Source: Parahaliea mediterranea (lineage in GTDB: Bacteria > Pseudomonadota > Gammaproteobacteria > Pseudomonadales > Halieaceae). Taken from it: 64,000 nt of DNA. Positions 19,217 to 27,615 of the stretch are shown piece after piece. The notes under the pieces are model-generated. The model was not told where the DNA came from and searched no databases. It worked only from the letters and a program-made list of their open reading frames with translations. The position numbers and the translations under genes were made by a program. The stretch is taken from NCBI RefSeq assembly GCF_003402235.1, contig NZ_QEWO01000001.1:930001-994000 (forward strand). Direction: 5' to 3'. How positions within the stretch are numbered: position 1 is the stretch's first letter; each line of letters starts with the position of its first letter.

Positions 19217-20917
19217 CTAGGCGCAAGGTTCGCCGCGAGGGTCGGCGCGGGCTATGAGGGTGTCGATATCCAGCCCCCGGGGCAGGCCGCCAAAGTTGCG
19301 CTGGCCGCCCCCCGCCAGGCGCGAGGCAATAAAGGCGTCCGCCACCGCCGGGCAGTCGCCGCGCAGCAACAGGCTTGCCTGTAAGGTCAGCGCCAATTGA
19401 TCGACAATCTGGCGGGCGCGATATTCCACCTCGCCGGTGTCGGCAAACTCCGCCTGCAACTGGGCGACTGCCGCATCCAGCCGCGGGTCATCGCCGCGGC
19501 TGCGCGACAGTTCGGCGAACCATACCTCCCGAGTTTGCGGGCTGCGGCTCAGGGCGCGCAGCATGTCCAGCGCCTGCACATTGCCGGAGCCCTCCCAGAT
19601 GGCATTGATCGGCGCGTCGCGGTACAGGCGGGCCATAATAAAATCCTCGGTAACACCGTTGCCGCCCAGGCACTCCATGGCCTCGTAGGTGTGAAACGGC
19701 GTGCGCTTGCAGATCCAGTATTTGCCGGTGGGCAGGCCCAGGCGCAGCAGCAGCTTCTCGTGCTCGTCGCCACCCGGGGCCAGGCTTTTGTCCAGGGCTT
19801 CGCCCATTCTCAGGGTAAGGGCCAGAGAGCCCTCCACTTCCAGTTGCAGATCTGCCAGCACGTTGCGCATCAGGGGCTGGTCGATCAGGGTGTTGCCGAA
19901 GGCGGCACGGCCGGCGGCGTGATTCACCGCCTGGGCCACGCCCTGGCGCTGGGCGGCGCTGGAGCCGATCATGCAGTCGAAGCGGGTCATCGACACCATC
20001 TCGATGATGGCGCGCACGCCCCGCCCCTCCTCACCGATCAGCCAGCCACGGGCATCGCGCAGTTCGATTTCCGACGACGCATTGGACACGTTGCCCATCT
20101 TGTCCTTCAGGCGCTGTACCTGGATGGGATTTTTGCTGCCATCCTCCCACCAGCGCGGCACCAGAAAGCAACTCAGGCCGCCCGGAGCCTGGGCCAGTAC
20201 AAGAAAAGCATCGCACATGGGCGCCGAGGTAAACCATTTGTGGCCCACCAGTGAATAGGCCTCGCCGGGCCCGCTGCCAGACAGGGGCGTAGCGCAGGTG
20301 GTATTGGCGCGCACGTCGGAGCCGCCCTGCTTCTCTGTCATGCCCATGCCGATGGTCAGGGCCTGCTTTTCGGTGTGGGGGATGTTGCGCGGGTCGTAGG
20401 CCCGGTTGAGGATTTTCGGCAGCCAGGCCTCGGCGATGGCCGGCGTCAGGCGCAGGCTCGGCACCGAAGCAAAGGTCATGGTCAGCGGGCAGCCGTGGCC
20501 GGACTCCACCTGGGCCTGCAGGTAGTACTGGGCGGCCCGCGCCACATGGGCGCCAGGGCCCGGGTCGGTCCAGGGTTTGCTGTGCAGGCCCGCCTCCAGC
20601 CCGAGGGCCATCAGGCGGTGGTAAGCCTCGTGGTATTTGACCAGGTCCACCCGGTGGCCCTGGCGGTCGTGGGAGGCGAACTGGGGCTTGTGGGCATTGG
20701 CCAGAAAACCCCACTCGTACACCTCGGCACTGCCGCAACGGGCGCCGTGGGCATCCAGTTCCGCCGCCGCCCAGCCCGCCCCGTGGCGCCGCACCAGCGC
20801 CTGCAGGGAGGTATCGCCGCGGTAGCTGTTGTAGCCCTCCAAGGCGGTTGACTGGTTGAATACCGCGTGGGTATTGCCGGGTGTGGGCGCATCGGCGCGC
20901 TGGCTGGGCTCGGTCAT
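19217..20917 (-). CDS. aidB: AidB-like acyl-CoA dehydrogenase family protein
   Basis: A 566-residue protein of the AidB branch of acyl-CoA dehydrogenases. AidB is a flavoprotein of the adaptive response to alkylation damage that binds DNA and has weak isovaleryl-CoA dehydrogenase activity (family knowledge). The markers are MGMTEKQGGSDVRANTT, the FAD-binding RFDCMIGSSA region, ECLGGNGVTED and the characteristic IWEGSGNVQALD containing the Glu equivalent to the catalytic base. The ATG at 20917 begins MTEPSQ; the longer upstream frame is a repetitive extension without similarity. No ada or alkB gene is adjacent, so the alkylation link rests on family membership only. Confidence 0.85.
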   Translation of the reverse strand: MTEPSQRADAPTPGNTHAVFNQSTALEGYNSYRGDTSLQALVRRHGAGWAAAELDAHGARCGSAEVYEWGFLANAHKPQFASHDRQGHRVDLVKYHEAYHRLMALGLEAGLHSKPWTDPGPGAHVARAAQYYLQAQVESGHGCPLTMTFASVPSLRLTPAIAEAWLPKILNRAYDPRNIPHTEKQALTIGMGMTEKQGGSDVRANTTCATPLSGSGPGEAYSLVGHKWFTSAPMCDAFLVLAQAPGGLSCFLVPRWWEDGSKNPIQVQRLKDKMGNVSNASSEIELRDARGWLIGEEGRGVRAIIEMVSMTRFDCMIGSSAAQRQGVAQAVNHAAGRAAFGNTLIDQPLMRNVLADLQLEVEGSLALTLRMGEALDKSLAPGGDEHEKLLLRLGLPTGKYWICKRTPFHTYEAMECLGGNGVTEDFIMARLYRDAPINAIWEGSGNVQALDMLRALSRSPQTREVWFAELSRSRGDDPRLDAAVAQLQAEFADTGEVEYRARQIVDQLALTLQASLLLRGDCPAVADAFIASRLAGGGQRNFGGLPRGLDIDTLIARADPRGEPCA

Positions 20918-21118
20918 GGGGCCACCAGGGTGTTGTCGTCGGGAAGGGCCGCCGATGCTAGCACAGGCCAGCGACGCGCTGCATGGCTGGCACGGGCCTG
21001 CGCTGCTGTGCTGTCCTCCTTGCCCTGCCCTGCTGTTCTGCCCTGCCCTGCACTGCGCCGGCACAACCCGAAAGCCGGGGCCCCCGGGTCGGCGGCGGGT
21101 GCTTCAGTAGCAGATGAC

Positions 21119-21679
21119 TCAGTGACGGATGGTGTTGAACAACTCCACAAAGCTGCTGTGCCGGGCAATTTCTATCGGCATGTGCAGGCGCCGTGCAATG
21201 TCACTGGCGGAAATCAGCCCACGGATGTGGTGGTTATCGGAATCCACCACCAGGCAGTGCTGCTGGCCGCGCTGGCGCAGGGTGTCCACCACATCGCGGA
21301 TACGGGCGCCGGCAATCAGGCTAAATTCCAGCGCCTGGATTTGCCCCCGGGGCTGCATCACGTCCACCACCCTGAGGTCCTTGCGGGTGTACTGCTTTGA
21401 GGTGTGCAGTATCAGGTTCTGCTCCTCCAGGTCGGCGGCGGACACGGTGCCGACGAACTCGTCGCCCGCGTCCACCACCAGCATCAGCTTGACGTGGGCG
21501 CGCCGCATGCGGCGATCCGCCTCGTCCACCGAAACGCCTTGGAAGATGACATGGGGCTTGTGGAAGCGGAAGTCCGTGAAGATCTCCAGCGCGGATGAGT
21601 CCCAGCCGATATCCGCAAATTCCTCCGGGTGCACCAGGTGGTCCACTGCGCTTACGGGTTTCAATTCGAGTGTTTTCAT
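21119..21679 (-). CDS. CBS domain-containing protein
   Basis: A 186-residue cytoplasmic protein with a pair of CBS motifs: one about 45-105, with HVKLMLVVDAGDEFVGTVSAADL, and one about 115-175, with QHCLVVDSDNHHIRGLISASDIA. CBS pairs bind adenosine-containing ligands and act as energy or second-messenger sensors. No effector domain is fused, so it probably regulates a partner or is a stand-alone ligand-binding module. ATG 21679 was chosen because AAGGTGA lies 6 nt upstream and the longer frame adds an unrelated N-terminus. Confidence 0.85.
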   Translation of the reverse strand: MKTLELKPVSAVDHLVHPEEFADIGWDSSALEIFTDFRFHKPHVIFQGVSVDEADRRMRRAHVKLMLVVDAGDEFVGTVSAADLEEQNLILHTSKQYTRKDLRVVDVMQPRGQIQALEFSLIAGARIRDVVDTLRQRGQQHCLVVDSDNHHIRGLISASDIARRLHMPIEIARHSSFVELFNTIRH

Positions 21680-21781
21680 TGTTTTCACCTTGCTTGTTGT
21701 CGTGCCGTCGGGACGCGCTTCCAATGAGGGGAAACAGTCCTCGATGATCAGGGTGGCGGGCACGCGCCCGCCAGAGGGCAA

Positions 21782-22063
21782 TCAGGCGGTGAAAACAGGG
21801 GGCGCACGAATGTGCTGGTGGGTAAACGCTCTGCTGAGCGGCGCCGGCACCCACGCAGCCGGCGGCCGCAGGTGGGCCCAGGCTCGCGCCAGCTGGGGCC
21901 GGGGCGCTTGCAGGGCAAGGGTGTCGTCCGGGCCACTGTCGCTGCTGCACTCCTGGCCGATGGCGTCCAGGCTGGTGCCCCAATCTGCGCCCTGTGAACT
22001 GGCCGAGGCCGTCACCACCCCCAGGGAGGCGAGCAGCAGAACGATGGATAAGAGACGGGTCAC
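21782..22063 (-). CDS. Small exported protein of unknown function
   Basis: A 93-residue protein starting at GTG 22063. A hydrophobic signal (LLSIVLLLASLGVVTASA) is followed by a Pro/Arg/His-rich region that ends with HQHIRAPPVFTA. An earlier TTG at 22135 would add 24 residues without signal character. I do not recognise the family. Its 5' end faces the Fur-box promoter region about 180 bp away, so iron control is possible but not shown. The signal peptide and GC-rich codon use support a real gene, but the small size keeps confidence moderate. Confidence 0.5.
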   Translation of the reverse strand: MTRLLSIVLLLASLGVVTASASSQGADWGTSLDAIGQECSSDSGPDDTLALQAPRPQLARAWAHLRPPAAWVPAPLSRAFTHQHIRAPPVFTA

Positions 22064-22243
22064 GCTTGGGCAGCATCTTGCAGTGGTGGTTGAGCTTGGA
22101 GTGTCACCCACTGTGATAGTTCCCGGCAAGTCCAATTTCCCGGTAGGTGCCCCGCTTGCCTACGCCAACCTGGCTCCCGCGCAGTCCCCCGACAGGGCCA
22201 GCCCCGCCAGGGCAGGCAAAAAGTTCACCAGCAGGCTTGCAAC

Positions 22244-22262
22244 TGATAATCATTCTCATTAT
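22244..22262 (+). promoter_or_regulatory. Fur box
   Basis: TGATAATCATTCTCATTAT closely follows the classical Fur consensus of repeated NATWAT hexamers, in an AT-rich island inside GC-rich DNA. It lies 45 bp before the first gene of a two-gene unit, where bound Fe(II)-Fur would block transcription. The downstream genes are therefore expected to be induced by iron limitation. Confidence 0.8.
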
Positions 22263-22306
22263 TTTTATCGAACATATGCCCAATTAGTCTGATGAAGAGC
22301 CCGATA

Positions 22307-22750
22307 ATGAAAACGTCCTTTCTCTGTATGCGCCACCGGCGCTGGCTGTGCAACGACCCTGCGGCGGCCCTGTACACCTGGTTACAGTGCTACGAACAGG
22401 GCCTGCGGCTGGAACAGCAGGGCCAGCCCGCACCGGCCATTCGCCAGGCCGGTTGCGCCATGGAAACCGCCGAAATCCTGCTCTGCGGGCGCCGCTGCCC
22501 GGAGCGCGACGACATCACCCGCTTCACCCACAGCGCCCTGCTGCTGGGCCGTCTGCTGCAGCGCCAGGGGGCCTTTTCCCGCGCCGCCCACTACGCCCAC
22601 GGTGCCATCGACACCCTGCAGCAGTGCCTGGCCGCTGGCCTGAGCGAAGTGGGCGCGGTGGAAGCCTGCGAGCAGCTGGCCCCCCTCACCGCCCCGCCGC
22701 CGGGGGTGATCGACATACAGGCCCGCCGTGCCGCGCGACAACTGCACTGA
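22307..22750 (+). CDS. Fur-controlled helical protein of unknown function
   Basis: A 147-residue protein, cysteine- and arginine-rich, without a signal peptide. It appears all-helical, with two similar helix pairs (about 22-58 and 72-108) resembling degenerate TPR units: 'LRLEQQGQPAPAI' and 'GRLLQRQGAFSRAA'. I do not recognise it as a named family. The start at 22307 has GAAGAG 7 nt upstream; an ATG at 22292 in the same frame is possible. The Fur box directly upstream implies a role in iron starvation, for example replacing or protecting an iron-dependent function. Its end overlaps the next small gene by 23 bp. Confidence 0.7.
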   Translation: MKTSFLCMRHRRWLCNDPAAALYTWLQCYEQGLRLEQQGQPAPAIRQAGCAMETAEILLCGRRCPERDDITRFTHSALLLGRLLQRQGAFSRAAHYAHGAIDTLQQCLAAGLSEVGAVEACEQLAPLTAPPPGVIDIQARRAARQLH

Positions 22751-22949
22751 CCCGCCGCCGGGGCCGCAAACCGTCCAGCTGGAATTGCCACTGGCGGTGC
22801 TGTGCCGCCTGCTGCAGGAACGCAGCCTGGCCGCCTGCGAGTTTCGCTGCCTGGATATGGCGTCGCACCAGGCCGGCTGCTGGGCGGTCAAATCCAGCTG
22901 CAAGGACTGCCCGGGCCACCCGGGGAGCTGCAAGAAAGGCAGGGGCTAG
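22728..22949 (+). CDS. Small cysteine-rich protein, second gene of the Fur-controlled pair
   Basis: A 73-residue protein read from GTG 22728, overlapping the preceding gene by 23 bp. The C-terminal half is rich in cysteine: CRLLQE, CEFRC, GCWAV, CKDC and a final C, nine Cys in all including C6. The layout suggests metal or Fe-S binding or a thiol-based role. Small proteins with the pattern 'ELPLAVLCRLLxERxLxAxxFRCLD' seem familiar to me from proteobacterial iron-regulated loci, but I cannot name the family. A hairpin, GGCAGGGG/CCCCTGCC, spans its stop codon at 22938-22958. Confidence 0.6.
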   Translation: MPRDNCTDPPPGPQTVQLELPLAVLCRLLQERSLAACEFRCLDMASHQAGCWAVKSSCKDCPGHPGSCKKGRG

Positions 22950-23017
22950 CCCCCTGCCGGGCCAGTACCGTTATACTGCCCTCACAATAACAGCCACCAC
23001 CCACAGCGAGTACTGCC

Positions 23018-24910
23018 ATGACTGCCTTACACGAATGCCGTCAATCGTCTGCCACCACCGGGTTTTCCGCCCCCGCCAAACGTTTCCACTTCACTCAGCT
23101 GGCCCTGGCCATTGGCACGGCCCTTGCCGCTACGCTGGCAGCAACCAGCAGCCTGGCGGAGCCGACCGGGCCGACGCAAACCCAGGTGTATTTTGGCGCC
23201 GTGCACGTGCATACCAGCTATTCCTTCGATGCCTTTACCAACGGCACCCTGGCCTCCCCGGCCGACGCCTACCGCTGGGCCCAGGGCGAAGCCATTGCCG
23301 GCGGTGGCGGCGGCCCGGACCTGAAGATCGGCGCGCCGCTGGATTTTTACGCGGTGTCGGACCACGCCGAGTGGATGGGCGTTTTCAAACTGATGGAAGA
23401 CCCCGACAGCCCGATGAGCCAGCATCCCCTGGCCCCGCGCATCACCTCGGAGGACCCGCAGGTGGCCATGGGCGCCTTCGGCGAGGTGCTGCAGGGCTTC
23501 AGCGAGGGCAAGCACGACCCGACCCTGGACAACCCCGACATCAACCACAACGTGTGGCTGGACATCGTCAAAACCGCCGACGCCTACAACCGCCCGGGCG
23601 AGTTCACCACCTTCCCGGCCTTCGAGTGGACCTCCAACCCCCAGACCCGCAACCTGCACCGGGTGGTGCTGTTCCAGGATTCAGACGGCGTGCCGCAAAC
23701 CGCCCTTTCGTCGCAGGAATCCAGCGACCCCGAACACCTGTGGCAGTGGATGGACAAACAGCGCGAAGCGGGCGCCACCCTGCTGGCCATTCCCCACAAC
23801 GCCAACGCCAGTGACGGTTTGATGTTCTCCCTGCAGACCTTCGACGGCGAACCCCTGACCGCGGACTACGCCGCGCGCCGCCAGCGCAACGAACCGCTGT
23901 ACGAGATCACCCAGATCAAGGGCACCTCGGAGACCCACCCGGAGCTGTCGCCCAACGATGAGTTTGCCAGCTTTGAGCTGTGGGACTACCTACTGTCCAC
24001 CGAGGGCGCGCGCCCCGAGCACCGCCGTGGCAGCTACGCCCGCCAGGCCCTGCTGGACGGCATTGCGTTAGACGGCCAGGGCAAGGGTAATCCCTTCGCC
24101 TATGGCTTCATCGGCGACAGCGATACCCACAACGCCGCCGCCACCCACGAGGAATACAACTACAGCGGCAAGTTCGCGGTAGAGAACAGCCCGCGCCAGC
24201 GCCTGCACGGCCTTCCCGGCCAGCCCGAAGCCCAGACCCAGGCCATCCGCGAATTCAGCTCCGGCGGGCTGGCAGCGGTGTGGGCCGAGGCCAACACCCG
24301 CGAGGCGATTTTTGGCGCCATGCAGCGCCGCGAGACCTACGGCACCACCGGCCCGCGCATCAAGCTGCGCTTCTTCGGCGGCTGGGCATTCAGCACCGCT
24401 GACGCCACCCGCCCCGACTTCGCCGACATCGGTTACCGCAAGGGCCAGCCCATGGGCAGTACCCTGCAAGGCGCACCGGCAGAGGGCGATGCTCCATCGT
24501 TCCTGGTGTGGGCAGCGCGGGACCCGGCCAGCGGCAACCTCGACCGGGTGCAGGTGATCAAGGGCTGGGTGGACGCCAAGGGACGCCAGCACGAGAAAAT
24601 CCACAACATCGCCTGGAGCGGCGAGCGCAAGCTGGACGCGCGCGGCCAGCTGCCACCGGTGGGCGACACCGTCGACGCCGCCAAGGGCGATTACAGCAAC
24701 AGCATTGGCAGCCCCCAGCTGTCCGCCTACTGGCAGGACCCGGACTTCGACCCCGCCGAGCGGGCCTTTTACTACGTGCGGGTGCTGGAAATTCCCACCC
24801 CGCGCTGGAGCACCCGCGACGCGGCCAGCCTCGGCGAGGCGGTGCCTGACAACCTGCCCACCAGCATTCAGGAGCGCGCTTTCAGCTCACCCATCTGGTA
24901 CACCCCGTAA
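23018..24910 (+). CDS. DUF3604 domain protein, copy 1
   Basis: A 630-residue exported protein. After about 20 residues a signal segment (ALAIGTALAATLAATSSLAEP) leads into the DUF3604 domain filling the rest. PHP-like metal-site motifs are visible: VHVHTSYSFDAF (HxH), VSDHAEWMG, IPHNAN, and IGDSDTHN near 370. DUF3604 proteins are predicted metal-dependent hydrolases related to the PHP fold; the substrate is unknown. A TATACT -10-like box sits at 22972-22977. A paralogue of nearly the same length and motif order lies at 49917-51782, with shared phrases such as LWQWMDKQR, YEITQIKGTSETHP and a C-terminal SPIWYTP. Confidence 0.85.
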   Translation: MTALHECRQSSATTGFSAPAKRFHFTQLALAIGTALAATLAATSSLAEPTGPTQTQVYFGAVHVHTSYSFDAFTNGTLASPADAYRWAQGEAIAGGGGGPDLKIGAPLDFYAVSDHAEWMGVFKLMEDPDSPMSQHPLAPRITSEDPQVAMGAFGEVLQGFSEGKHDPTLDNPDINHNVWLDIVKTADAYNRPGEFTTFPAFEWTSNPQTRNLHRVVLFQDSDGVPQTALSSQESSDPEHLWQWMDKQREAGATLLAIPHNANASDGLMFSLQTFDGEPLTADYAARRQRNEPLYEITQIKGTSETHPELSPNDEFASFELWDYLLSTEGARPEHRRGSYARQALLDGIALDGQGKGNPFAYGFIGDSDTHNAAATHEEYNYSGKFAVENSPRQRLHGLPGQPEAQTQAIREFSSGGLAAVWAEANTREAIFGAMQRRETYGTTGPRIKLRFFGGWAFSTADATRPDFADIGYRKGQPMGSTLQGAPAEGDAPSFLVWAARDPASGNLDRVQVIKGWVDAKGRQHEKIHNIAWSGERKLDARGQLPPVGDTVDAAKGDYSNSIGSPQLSAYWQDPDFDPAERAFYYVRVLEIPTPRWSTRDAASLGEAVPDNLPTSIQERAFSSPIWYTP

Positions 24911-24930
24911 AGCTGCTGCACAATAACTGG

Positions 24931-25377
24931 ATGGAAAATTCTGTTCAGTTACTGGCCTCCATCATCCAGCTGGCAGTGGCCCCGGTATTTTTACTGGCGG
25001 GCATCGCCGGCTTTCTCAATGTCATGTCGGGCCGCCTGGGTCGCATTGTCGACCGGGCCCGCATTGTGGAAATTCGGGTGAGCACCGTCACCGAGGAGCC
25101 GCGCCTGTCGATGGTGCGTATCGAGCTGCGCACCCTGTGGCGGCGGGTACACCTGATCAACTGGTCCATCGGCATGTGCACTGCCTCGGGGCTGCTGGTG
25201 TGTAGCGTTATCGTGAGCCTGTTTGTCGGCCACCTCTGGGATCTGCACATCGTCGAGGTCGTCATCGGCCTGTTCATCCTCGCCCTGTTTCTGCTGATCA
25301 TTGCCCTGGTGCTGTTTTTGCGCGAAGTCCAGCTGGCTACGCGGATCCTGCACGTGGGGCGCGAGTTTCCCAATTAG
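24931..25377 (+). CDS. DUF2721 membrane protein
   Basis: A 148-residue integral membrane protein. There are three predicted helices: about 6-32, about 75-97 and about 108-131. Between the first two is a basic cytoplasmic loop containing MSGRLGRIVDRAR, the most recognisable DUF2721 segment. The function of this family is unknown. It lies 20 bp after the DUF3604 gene, so co-transcription is likely, although no strong ribosome-binding site is visible before the ATG. Confidence 0.85.
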   Translation: MENSVQLLASIIQLAVAPVFLLAGIAGFLNVMSGRLGRIVDRARIVEIRVSTVTEEPRLSMVRIELRTLWRRVHLINWSIGMCTASGLLVCSVIVSLFVGHLWDLHIVEVVIGLFILALFLLIIALVLFLREVQLATRILHVGREFPN

Positions 25378-25438
25378 CCGCCGGGGAATTTCCCCGGCCA
25401 CCTCCTGTCACAGCATCACAGCGTTTCGAGAATTCCCT

Positions 25439-26125
25439 ATGTTCAAGCACCTCCTGACCACCCTGCCCCTTGTCTCCCTGCTCGCCGCCTGCAGCGACCC
25501 GGTGGAGGACGCGCGGCAGGCCGTGACCGCCGCCCTCGGGCCCAAGGGCACCACCGAAGTTTCCGATGCCGTTCACTACCGCTCCGGTGCCGTGTGCGGG
25601 CGCTACGAGCGCTTTGACCGCTGGGGCGAAAGCAGCAGCCGGCGCAGCTTCATCTACCTCGACGGCGAGACCATGATCCGCCCCAGCCAGGACGACCTCA
25701 CGGTGTACTGCACCGACAACCCCAAACTGGTGGTGCAGGAAAAGCTCGGTATTCCCCTCACTGGTGATGGCGCTGAACAAACCGCCACCGTAGCCGGGGA
25801 CCTCAGCACACTGGCCGAGGCACTGGAGCGCTACTTACAGGACAACGGCAGTTACCCCTCAACCGAGCAGGGGCTACAGGCGCTGATCAGCGAACCCGAG
25901 AGTTTCCGCCCACTAAAGAACTACCCGGCGGGCGGTTATCTTGACGCCCTGCCAAAAGACCCGTGGCAGCAGCCCTATCAGTACGAAGGGCCCGCCTGGG
26001 GCGGTGTTAAAACCCCCTACAGCCTGTGGACCTTCGGGGCCGACAACGCGCCGGGGGGCAGCGGGGCCGCCACAGACATCAGCGCCAAGCATCTGCAGTA
26101 CCTGGCCTTTGCCGCCGGGCTATAA
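25439..26125 (+). CDS. Lipoprotein with a GspG-like (type II pseudopilin) C-terminal core
   Basis: A 228-residue protein. A lipoprotein signal ends in LLAAC (Cys19). The next 100 residues carry YRSGAVCGRYERF and have no family I know. The C-terminal half (about 120-225) matches the globular core of GspG: LERYLQDNGSYPSTEQGLQAL, then LPKDPWQQPYQY and SLWTFGADN. A true GspG has an N-terminal prepilin helix cut by PilD; here it is replaced by a lipid anchor and a different domain. The core may be re-used as a Ca-binding fold in the periplasm. ATG 25439 gives the intact lipobox. No gsp genes are nearby. Confidence 0.75.
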   Translation: MFKHLLTTLPLVSLLAACSDPVEDARQAVTAALGPKGTTEVSDAVHYRSGAVCGRYERFDRWGESSSRRSFIYLDGETMIRPSQDDLTVYCTDNPKLVVQEKLGIPLTGDGAEQTATVAGDLSTLAEALERYLQDNGSYPSTEQGLQALISEPESFRPLKNYPAGGYLDALPKDPWQQPYQYEGPAWGGVKTPYSLWTFGADNAPGGSGAATDISAKHLQYLAFAAGL

Positions 26126-26169
26126 GCACCGAACGCGCAAGGCAACTCACCGGTAAAAAGGGAGGCAGT

Positions 26170-26586
26170 GTGTTAGCAATCGCCCCGGGCATCGCCATCC
26201 CGGACGACGACATCGAGCTTTCTGCCATTCGCGCCCAGGGCGCGGGCGGGCAGAACGTGAACAAGGTGGCCACGGCCATCCACCTGCGTTTCGATATCCG
26301 CGCTTCCTCCCTGCCCGATGCGCTGAAGGAACGCCTGCTGGCCTCGGCTGACCGACGCATCAGCAGCGACGGCTGCGTGGTGATCAAGGCCCAGCGCCAC
26401 CGCACCCAGGAAAAAAACCGGGCCGACGCCCTGGAGCGGCTGGCGGAGCTGGTGCGCAGCGCCAACCATGTGCCCAAGGCGCGGCGCGCCACGCGGCCAA
26501 CCCGCTCTTCCCAAAAGCGCCGCATGGACCAAAAAAACCGCCGCGGGCAGGTTAAAAACCTGCGCGGCAGGGTGAGCGACGACTAG
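26170..26586 (+). CDS. arfB: Alternative ribosome-rescue peptidyl-tRNA hydrolase ArfB (YaeJ)
   Basis: A 138-residue class-I release-factor-like protein. The catalytic GGQ motif is at 26-28 within AQGAGGQNVNKVAT. Next comes the release-factor fold segment RISSDGCVVIKAQRHRTQEKNR, and a basic C-terminal tail (KKRxxK-like, rich in Arg/Lys) that enters the empty mRNA channel of stalled ribosomes. It hydrolyses peptidyl-tRNA on non-stop complexes. The GTG start at 26170 is supported by GGGAGGC directly upstream. The length matches E. coli ArfB (about 140 residues). Confidence 0.92.
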   Translation: MLAIAPGIAIPDDDIELSAIRAQGAGGQNVNKVATAIHLRFDIRASSLPDALKERLLASADRRISSDGCVVIKAQRHRTQEKNRADALERLAELVRSANHVPKARRATRPTRSSQKRRMDQKNRRGQVKNLRGRVSDD

Positions 26587-26699
26587 GGGTACATCATGGC
26601 GCTTGTAGTTCGGGCAAACCCCACTATAGTTGAACTGGAGCCTGCCACCGGCCCTTGCCGGTACAGCTGGCATGACGATATGACGCACAGGAGAACACC

Positions 26700-26879
26700 A
26701 TGAACATAGAGGTTTCCGGCATTCTTGGCCTGCTGATTCTGATCGCTGACATCTGGGCCATTGTCAACGTACTGCAATCCGGGGCAGACACGCTGAAAAA
26801 GGTTATCTGGATCGTGGTTATCCTGGTGCTGCCGGTAATCGGCCTGATCCTGTGGTTCCTGTTCGGACCAAAAGGATAG
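26700..26879 (+). CDS. Small PLDc_N-like membrane protein (59 aa)
   Basis: MNIEVSG leads into two hydrophobic helices separated by QSGADTLKK, ending LWFLFGPKG. The pattern 'ADIWAIVNVLQSG...KVIWIVVILVLPVIGLILWFLFGP' broken around the loop is that of the PLD nuclease N-terminal (PLDc_N) domain, here standing alone without a catalytic domain. ACAGGAGAACACC gives a good ribosome-binding site for the ATG at 26700. The stop is 4 bp before the next start, so it is co-transcribed with the SIMPL gene. Its role is unknown; many bacteria carry such short membrane proteins. Confidence 0.8.
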   Translation: MNIEVSGILGLLILIADIWAIVNVLQSGADTLKKVIWIVVILVLPVIGLILWFLFGPKG

Positions 26880-26883
26880 CGCC

Positions 26884-27609
26884 ATGTCACCGCGTGTCTT
26901 ACTGGCGGGCTGGCTCTTCTGCTGGGCCGCTACAGTGTCGCTGCCGGGCCTGGCGACAGAGGCCCAAACCGGGCGCATCCATGTCAACGGCGAGGGCAGC
27001 GCCGCCCTGGCCCCGGACATGGCAACGCTGCAGCTGACGGTCACCCGCGAGGGCAAGACCGCCAGCGACGCGCTGGCCTCGAACACCGAGGCCATGCGCA
27101 AAGTGATGGCTGCCATGCGCGATGCCGGCATCGCCGACAAGGATTTGCAAACCAGCCAGTTCAACATTGCGCCGCGCTACTCGCGGGTGGACCCCCGCGC
27201 CGGGGATGAACCGGGCCCGCGGATTATCGGCTACCAGGTGCGCAACGGCCTGACCGTGCGGGTGCGTGACATCGCCCTGGTGGGCAAACTGCTGGACACC
27301 GCGGTGCAGCAGGGCGTCAACGAGGGCGGACAGATCACCCTGGGTAACACCGACCCCGCCGCCGCCATCGACAAGGCGCGCCAGTTGGCCATGCGCGATG
27401 CCCTGGACAGGGCCCGGGTGCTGGCCAGCGCCGCCGGGGTAAAAACCGGGCAAATCCTTGAAATTCACGAACAGAGCTTTCAGGGTGGCCCGGCCCCCGC
27501 GCCCATGTACCGCATGAGCGAAATGGCCTTGGCCGATGCCGTACCCGTGGCCGGCGGTGAAAACGAATACCGGGTCAACGTGAGCCTGACCATCGCCATC
27601 CAGCCCTGA
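26884..27609 (+). CDS. SIMPL domain (DUF541) periplasmic protein
   Basis: A 241-residue exported protein. A signal peptide (about 1-25, ending LATEA) precedes a SIMPL/DUF541 domain: IHVNGEGSAALAPDMATLQLTV, LQTSQFNIAPRY, the GYQVRNGLTVRVRD strand and a long C-terminal helix with ALDRARVLASAAGV. Members are found in the periplasm or outer membrane and have been linked to oxidative-stress resistance and signalling, with no enzymatic role known. It is tightly spaced after the PLDc_N-like gene and 6 bp before the glycosyltransferase frame. Confidence 0.88.
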   Translation: MSPRVLLAGWLFCWAATVSLPGLATEAQTGRIHVNGEGSAALAPDMATLQLTVTREGKTASDALASNTEAMRKVMAAMRDAGIADKDLQTSQFNIAPRYSRVDPRAGDEPGPRIIGYQVRNGLTVRVRDIALVGKLLDTAVQQGVNEGGQITLGNTDPAAAIDKARQLAMRDALDRARVLASAAGVKTGQILEIHEQSFQGGPAPAPMYRMSEMALADAVPVAGGENEYRVNVSLTIAIQP

Positions 27610-27615
27610 GCGGCC

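Noticed and set aside
22348-23814. Long plus frame across the Fur-controlled genes and the start of DUF3604
   Set aside because: It runs out of frame with three better supported genes and reads as Arg/Pro-rich shadow sequence.
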